A stretch of 64,000 nucleotides of DNA from Bacteroidia bacterium (GTDB lineage Bacteria > Bacteroidota > Bacteroidia > J057): contig JAUIGE010000022.1 of assembly GCA_030430205.1 (NCBI GenBank), positions 62,001 through 126,000 of the forward strand, written 5' to 3'. The notes below the pieces were generated by a model. It worked only from the letters and a program-made list of their open reading frames with translations. It did no database searches and was not told where the DNA came from. Made by a program: the position numbers and the translations under genes. This document shows, one piece after another, positions 60,210 through 64,000 of the stretch. Each line of letters starts with the position of its first letter. Within the stretch, counting starts at the first letter, position 1.

Positions 60210-61106
60210 ATGGAACTACCAAAATATCATGAGGCCTTCATTCCCGTATTAGAAACACTCAATACTGCCGAATCTCTAAATAGCCGGGAATTAGCATCCC
60301 GGGTCCGGGATAATTATTACGCTGGTTTGCCTCAGGAATTACTTAATCTAAAGACTAGTTCTGGCGCCAATGTTTTGCTTGATAGAATCCTTTGGGCTAA
60401 ATCCTACCTCAAAATGGCAAAATTTGTTTCTTATCCAAAAAGGGGAAATGTTCAAATTACAGAAAAAGGAAAACGGATTTTAGAAAAAGGGAAGTTGTCT
60501 TTACAGGACCTCCAAAACGACCAGGATTTTATTAATCACCGGGAATCTGTAAAAAGTAAAAAAGAAAATGAGATGGAGTTTGACACAATTAACGTTGAGA
60601 ATGCTTCCCCTCAGGATTTAATAGACTCTGGGTTTTCAACAATTGAAACGGAAGTTAAAACTGAACTTTTAGAAAAACTGAAAGAGATAGATCCATATTA
60701 TTTCGAAAAGGTAATTCTTATCCTTCTTAAAAGTATGGGATATGGTGATTTCATCGAAACTTCAAAATCAGGTGATGGGGGAATTGATGGCATCATAAAC
60801 GAAGACAAACTCGGACTTGAAAAAATTTATACTCAGGCAAAACGGTATAATGAAAATAAAGTGCGTGAAAAAGATATAAGAAACTTCATTGGAGCAATGA
60901 GCGGAGACACGAGTAAGGGAGTTTTTATAACAACATCAACTTTTGACGATTCAGCAGTTAAAAAAGCAAGAGAAGCACACCATTCAATAATCTTAATTGA
61001 CGGGGCTAAACTGGTTGATTTAATGCATCAATATAATGTAGGTGTTCAGGTAAAAACTGTTTATGAAGTAAAAGAACTCGATAATGACTTTTTTGAATGG
61101 GAATGA
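60210..61106 (+). CDS. Mrr-type restriction endonuclease
   Basis: The 298-residue protein has an N-terminal Mrr_N winged-helix region (residues about 5-95: FIPVLETLNTAESLNSRELA, VQITEKGKRILEKGKLSL), a linker and a C-terminal Mrr_cat domain (about 155-290). It shows the PD-(D/E)xK core as FEKVILILLKSMGYGDFIET, SGDGGIDGIINEDKLG with D189/D193, and YTQAKRY with Q209-x-K211. The closing GVFITTSTFDDSAVKKAREA fits. The enzyme is expected to cut methylated or otherwise modified DNA. AT-rich composition suggests transfer. It ends 12 bp from the convergent modA. Confidence 0.92.
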   Translation: MELPKYHEAFIPVLETLNTAESLNSRELASRVRDNYYAGLPQELLNLKTSSGANVLLDRILWAKSYLKMAKFVSYPKRGNVQITEKGKRILEKGKLSLQDLQNDQDFINHRESVKSKKENEMEFDTINVENASPQDLIDSGFSTIETEVKTELLEKLKEIDPYYFEKVILILLKSMGYGDFIETSKSGDGGIDGIINEDKLGLEKIYTQAKRYNENKVREKDIRNFIGAMSGDTSKGVFITTSTFDDSAVKKAREAHHSIILIDGAKLVDLMHQYNVGVQVKTVYEVKELDNDFFEWE

Positions 61107-61118
61107 CCAGGCATGATT

Positions 61119-61868
61119 TTAGAAAATTCCCCCCACCCCATACCCAAACTCCCCCAAAATCCCCGCCCCCACCTCCGACCGCAAAAAATCCACAAACTCC
61201 CGCACCGCCTCCCCTTCCTTCAAAATCAGCAAAGCATGCGGAATCAGCCCGGCATCGGGCAGGGGGGACCAATGTCCCACCTCTCCCAGACCACCCCAGT
61301 AGCGGGCAGAAGCTGCCGTGAAGGCATAGTCCACGGCTCCTGATCGGATGATCTGGTTGGTGTGGCTGACGTTGTTGCCAAGGATCAAATGATCCTTGCA
61401 GCCCTCCCAAAGCCCCTGGCTTTGTAGCCATGCCTGTGCCGCCGCGCCATAAGGCGCGAGCTCGGGGGCTGGCAGCGCCAGCCTGCCTGGGCCGATCCTC
61501 CTCAGTAGCTGAGGCAGGCTGTCCGGGGGCACAGCCCCGGAAGACCAAAACATCAGTTGCCCCCAGGCAAAAATCGTGGGAGGCTCCTCCCCTATTCCCT
61601 CTGCATAGAGTTGCCGGGGAAAGGCTTCGTCGGCTGCCAGATAGAGGTCAAATGGCGCGCCATTGCGGATTTGGGCGTTGAGAGCACCGGAGGAGCCGAG
61701 GCTGATCGCTATCTTTTGGCCCGTTTGGGCCTCGTATGCCCGTTGGATGGCCTCCATCGGAGGCAGGAGATTGGCGGCGACGGCGATGCGCAAAGATGAC
61801 TTTGAACCGAAAGTGCAGGCAGACAGCAGCAAACAGACAAGCAACAATAGCAGGAAGCTTTTTTTCAT
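61119..61868 (-). CDS. modA: Molybdate ABC transporter substrate-binding protein
   Basis: The 249 aa lipoprotein (LLLSAC, Cys 18) has LRIAVAANLLPPMEAIQRAY, ISLGSSGALNAQIRNGAPFD with LYLAADEAFPRQL, and GRLALPAPELAPYGAAAQAW, then DYAFTAASARYWGG and LIPHALLILKEGEAVREFVD. All are ModA hallmarks (SSG and the substrate-site Asp/Tyr segments). It captures molybdate or tungstate for an ABC permease. No modB/modC genes are adjacent, so it is an orphan. The gene is visibly GC-rich beside AT-rich mrr. Confidence 0.9.
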   Translation of the reverse strand: MKKSFLLLLLVCLLLSACTFGSKSSLRIAVAANLLPPMEAIQRAYEAQTGQKIAISLGSSGALNAQIRNGAPFDLYLAADEAFPRQLYAEGIGEEPPTIFAWGQLMFWSSGAVPPDSLPQLLRRIGPGRLALPAPELAPYGAAAQAWLQSQGLWEGCKDHLILGNNVSHTNQIIRSGAVDYAFTAASARYWGGLGEVGHWSPLPDAGLIPHALLILKEGEAVREFVDFLRSEVGAGILGEFGYGVGGIF

Positions 61869-61948
61869 GGTTCTCTGACAATTTTTGTGGAGGAATCAAA
61901 AAGCGGGGTTGATCTAAATCTTTAGTGGAGTTTGCTCTTGCGCATGAA

Positions 61949-62062
61949 ACACCCCTCGTCCTGGACGCTCCCCTCAAGGGGAGCTGACGATGATTGAAAG
62001 GCGTCAAACGCCTTCTGAGCAGCGCGAGCCCCCTTGAGGGGGCGATCTGGCGCAAGGGGTGT
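61949..62062. repeat. REP/MITE-like cruciform element 1
   Basis: Outer arms ACACCCCT (61949-61956) and AGGGGTGT (62055-62062) enclose three perfect hairpins: GCTCCCCT/AGGGGAGC (61967-61984), AAGGCGT/ACGCCTT (61998-62014) and GCCCCC/GGGGGC (62028-62043). The whole 114 bp could fold as a four-way, cloverleaf-like structure. It lies in the modA upstream spacer. Confidence 0.85.
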
Positions 62063-62138
62063 CAAAAACAAAAAGCACTGCTTTTATAACTCCACCAAAA
62101 TCCTCGATGAATCAAAAAGCGGTTGCTTTTTTGTTGGA

Positions 62139-62298
62139 ACATCCCCTTCCGTAATCGCCCCCCCGCATCAAGCTCGGGGCAGGCTTTCAAAGGGGCTAAC
62201 GGTGAAAAGGAGGGGTAAAATTCCTCCAAAACTTACGTCAGGCCCCTTTGAAGGAAAGTTTAAGCCGGACTTGATCCGGTGGCTCGGACGGGGGATGT
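62139..62298. repeat. REP/MITE-like cruciform element 2
   Basis: Outer arms ACATCCCC (62139-62146) and GGGGATGT (62291-62298) enclose nested arms: CTTTCAAAGGGGC (62184-62196) with GCCCCTTTGAAGG (62242-62254) and GCATCAAGCTCGGGGC (62165-62180) with GCCGGACTTGATCCGG (62264-62279, approximate). It resembles element 1 in design but not in inner sequence. The rest of 61869-62315 holds nothing else. Confidence 0.75.
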
Positions 62299-62315
62299 CA
62301 CAGGACCTCCTTCAT

Positions 62316-62837
62316 TTACTCCCCCTTAACCAATTTCACTTCCCAAGACCAGCTCTGCTCTTTGCCAAATTGTTTGGGTTGCTGTGTCAACAAGGCGAGC
62401 AGGCGCTGTTCGGGGCTTTTTCCCTCCCATTGCAAACGCAATTCGCAGAGGTAAACGCCTCCTTCTTTGCGTTCAAAGGCAGAGATGACGGTGACATTTT
62501 TCAGCTTGCCGGAAGATTTTGCCTGTTTGGCGAAAAGCAGGAAAGACTCCTGCGAGACAAAGGCTTGCGCGGCAAGCTGCTCGGCGCGTTCGCGAAACTG
62601 GGCATCCAGGCTGCTGTCCTGCATCAGGGCCATATAGCCCAGGACATCTTTCACTTTCTGCACAGCCCGCTGGCTGAATGAGCTGAGCTGGGGCTCGGTG
62701 AGCAATTGCCGCTGCATGCTGATCTCGAGATTTTGCATGGGTGCGAGATTTTCTCGCTCCCTGGGAGCGGCCTGACTCCAGGCGAGTTGAACGCCTAAGA
62801 GCATGACTATCAGCATATATATTCCTTTTTGCATCAT
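62316..62837 (-). CDS. Exported protein of unknown function
   Basis: The 173 aa protein has a signal peptide (MLIVMLLGVQLAWSQA). The body is a helical stretch (ISMQRQLLTEPQLSSFSQRA) and a beta-rich end (VYLCELRLQWEGKSPEQRLL, SWSWEVKLVKGE). No family is recognised. It overlaps the upstream membrane protein gene by 4 bp (ATGA), so both are translated together. Confidence 0.75.
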   Translation of the reverse strand: MMQKGIYMLIVMLLGVQLAWSQAAPRERENLAPMQNLEISMQRQLLTEPQLSSFSQRAVQKVKDVLGYMALMQDSSLDAQFRERAEQLAAQAFVSQESFLLFAKQAKSSGKLKNVTVISAFERKEGGVYLCELRLQWEGKSPEQRLLALLTQQPKQFGKEQSWSWEVKLVKGE

Positions 62838-63799
62838 TCCTGGGTAAATCGCAAAGCGATGATTTTATTCTTTTTGTCATATACCGTTTCCAGCACTTCT
62901 ATCTGTTTGAGGCTTTCCAGCGGAAAGCTCAGTTTGTCGATGAACTCTTCTTTGTTCAGCATTTCCACGCCCATGCCCTGGTAGAGCTGAAAGATTTTGG
63001 CCTCGTCGCTAAACATCTCGTCCAGCTGTTTCCGCCGGTTTTTCCAATCCTTGATATTGGCGGTGGAAAAAAGATGGATCATCAATGCGTAGTCGTCGGT
63101 TTTCAGGGCGATCTGCTCGCCTTCCATGTCGCTGGGCAATATCCTCAGCAGGGTATCCCTGCGGTAGTAGGGCGCCTGCACGACCAGTTTGACCTTGCCC
63201 CTGGCTCCTTTCAGCACCAGACAGCCCTCTTCATCGCAATTCATGCTGATGGGGCTTTCATTTTCCTTCAACCAGATCACTTCGATTTTTTCGGCATCTT
63301 CGATTTTTTTCCCTGTATCTGCATCCACAAAACAGATTTCGTAGCGGATCGCTGTTTGTGAAAGCTGAGAAACCAGCAAAAATGCCATCGAAAAAAGGCC
63401 CAAAACAAGGACGGAAAGAACGATAGGTCGAAGGCGAAAAGCTTTTGCTGGCGGCGCTTTTTCCGCGGGCGGAAGGATGGCTTCCGGCTCAGCTATTTCT
63501 TCTCTTTTATTTTGCCTAAAAACAAAATCCTGCCAGTTGCGAAAGCCGGCGTATTCGCTCAGCAGGTTGAGCATATCTATGCGCGGAAGGCGTTCATTTT
63601 CGGTATTTTTGATGTGGGTGTAAAACCACTTTTCGCTAATCCTGCCTTTCACCCTGCCTTGCAGGGATTCCTGGAAATCCGTTATATCCTGGCCTCGCCA
63701 GGCTTCTATCGGCTGCTGTGCAGCAGGATGCTCAGCTCTGAAGGCTTCGCCCACAGCCTTTTTCAACGCATGAAAATATGTCAAGTCTTCTTCTTTCAT
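62834..63799 (-). CDS. Single-pass membrane protein with N-terminal helical cytosolic domain
   Basis: The 321-residue protein has a cytosolic domain (residues 1-110: FQESLQGRVKGRISEKWFYT, then HIKNTENERLPRIDMLNLLS, EYAGFRNWQDFVF). That domain resembles a common Bacteroidota module of unknown function that precedes a membrane anchor. One transmembrane segment is at about 127-147 (RPIVLSVLVLGLFSMAFLLV). The periplasmic part contains a CnaB/carboxypeptidase-like beta domain (VDADTGKKIEDAEKIEVIWL, GARGKVKLVVQAPYYRRDTL). The next downstream gene overlaps by 4 bp. Its cytosol-to-periplasm topology could serve signalling; this is inference. Confidence 0.75.
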   Translation of the reverse strand: MKEEDLTYFHALKKAVGEAFRAEHPAAQQPIEAWRGQDITDFQESLQGRVKGRISEKWFYTHIKNTENERLPRIDMLNLLSEYAGFRNWQDFVFRQNKREEIAEPEAILPPAEKAPPAKAFRLRPIVLSVLVLGLFSMAFLLVSQLSQTAIRYEICFVDADTGKKIEDAEKIEVIWLKENESPISMNCDEEGCLVLKGARGKVKLVVQAPYYRRDTLLRILPSDMEGEQIALKTDDYALMIHLFSTANIKDWKNRRKQLDEMFSDEAKIFQLYQGMGVEMLNKEEFIDKLSFPLESLKQIEVLETVYDKKNKIIALRFTQE

Positions 63800-63930
63800 C
63801 TGTACCCAAATAACGGAAAAAATCTGTCAATATGCGCTTGTAAAAGCGATTTTACGCTTTACAATTGTTTTACAAATGCCTTACAGGCGTTCTTCCTCGC
63901 TTCGAAAAAGCAATCCTGCATATTGGGGTC

Positions 63931-64000
63931 ATGAAACAACAATTGCTTTTATCTACCCTGGCCGCCTGCATCCTGATCATGTGTGGCCCACAACTTCCGG
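63931..64000 (+). CDS. Start of a lipoprotein gene (cut by window end)
   Basis: From the ATG at 63931 the visible 23 residues form a lipoprotein signal: MKQQLLLSTLAACILIMCGP with Cys 18 in LIMC-G. It is divergent from the membrane protein gene across a 131 bp spacer. The rest is beyond the window. Confidence 0.55.
   Translation, partial: MKQQLLLSTLAACILIMCGPQLP

Noticed and set aside
61949-62062. A tRNA or structured ncRNA, because of the cloverleaf-like fold
   Set aside because: There is no anticodon loop, T-loop or CCA context, and the arms are GC palindromes typical of REP/MITE elements. An RNA role cannot be excluded but is not supported.

Overview
This window comes from a Bacteroidota genome, most likely a Saprospiria/Cytophagia-like environmental lineage (lineage is inferred). 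The supporting signs are a SusC/SusD pair, several secreted proteins ending in type IX secretion (T9SS) sorting domains, families largely confined to the phylum (DUF4294, DUF4846, DUF5686, DUF6909, head-GIN), and TAnnTTTG-type promoter elements. I found no rRNA, tRNA, CRISPR array or recognisable transposase.

Layout. 1-7.7 kb: an LVIVD-repeat T9SS protein (cut by the window edge), RNase HI, RlpA, a CBM9-like secreted protein with a MutT-type Nudix protein, a lipoprotein and a DUF4846 protein. 7.8-14 kb: a TMTC-like membrane glycosyltransferase with TPRs, a DUF6909 protein, and an ECF sigma factor overlapping a membrane protein that looks like its anti-sigma partner. 14-21.8 kb: a DUF2064 transferase and a nutrient-uptake set (SusC, SusD, sodium:solute symporter, metallophosphatase-like protein). 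21.8-37.8 kb: mixed housekeeping and envelope genes, including a quinone-oxidoreductase-like MDR, DUF5686, a CPBP protease, a LysM protein, an O-antigen ligase, SRPBCC, Nudix, a fused E1 alpha/beta 2-oxoacid dehydrogenase, a UbiD-like decarboxylase, a tryptophan 2,3-dioxygenase family protein, DUF4294, GIN and two small lipoproteins. 38-54.6 kb: a VWA protein, ElaA, LysE, an M12B-like protease, GT4, an SH3 lipoprotein, a triple-PDZ protein, a degenerate GH57 homologue, a BadF/NagK-type kinase, an Omp28-like protein and a GH13 amylase behind twin LacI-type operators. 54.9-64 kb: an acyltransferase/desaturase pair, DUF2339, a membrane coiled-coil protein next to an Mrr-type nuclease, ModA, and an uncharacterised two-gene membrane unit.

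The most unusual feature is in the spacers. Five spacers carry short tandem repeats (7, 8 or 13 bp units) whose first unit contains or overlaps the stop codon of the upstream gene and which fill much of the gap to the next gene. A sixth heptad tract lies in a divergent promoter region. Separate inverted-repeat elements (GACGCTGATTTACGC type, and two REP/MITE-like cruciforms) crowd the 54.7-62.3 kb segment. Together they suggest an active class of non-coding repeats in this genome. The best candidate for a new protein system is the AT-rich pair at 59.6-61.1 kb (membrane-anchored coiled-coil protein plus Mrr nuclease), which is flanked by such repeats.
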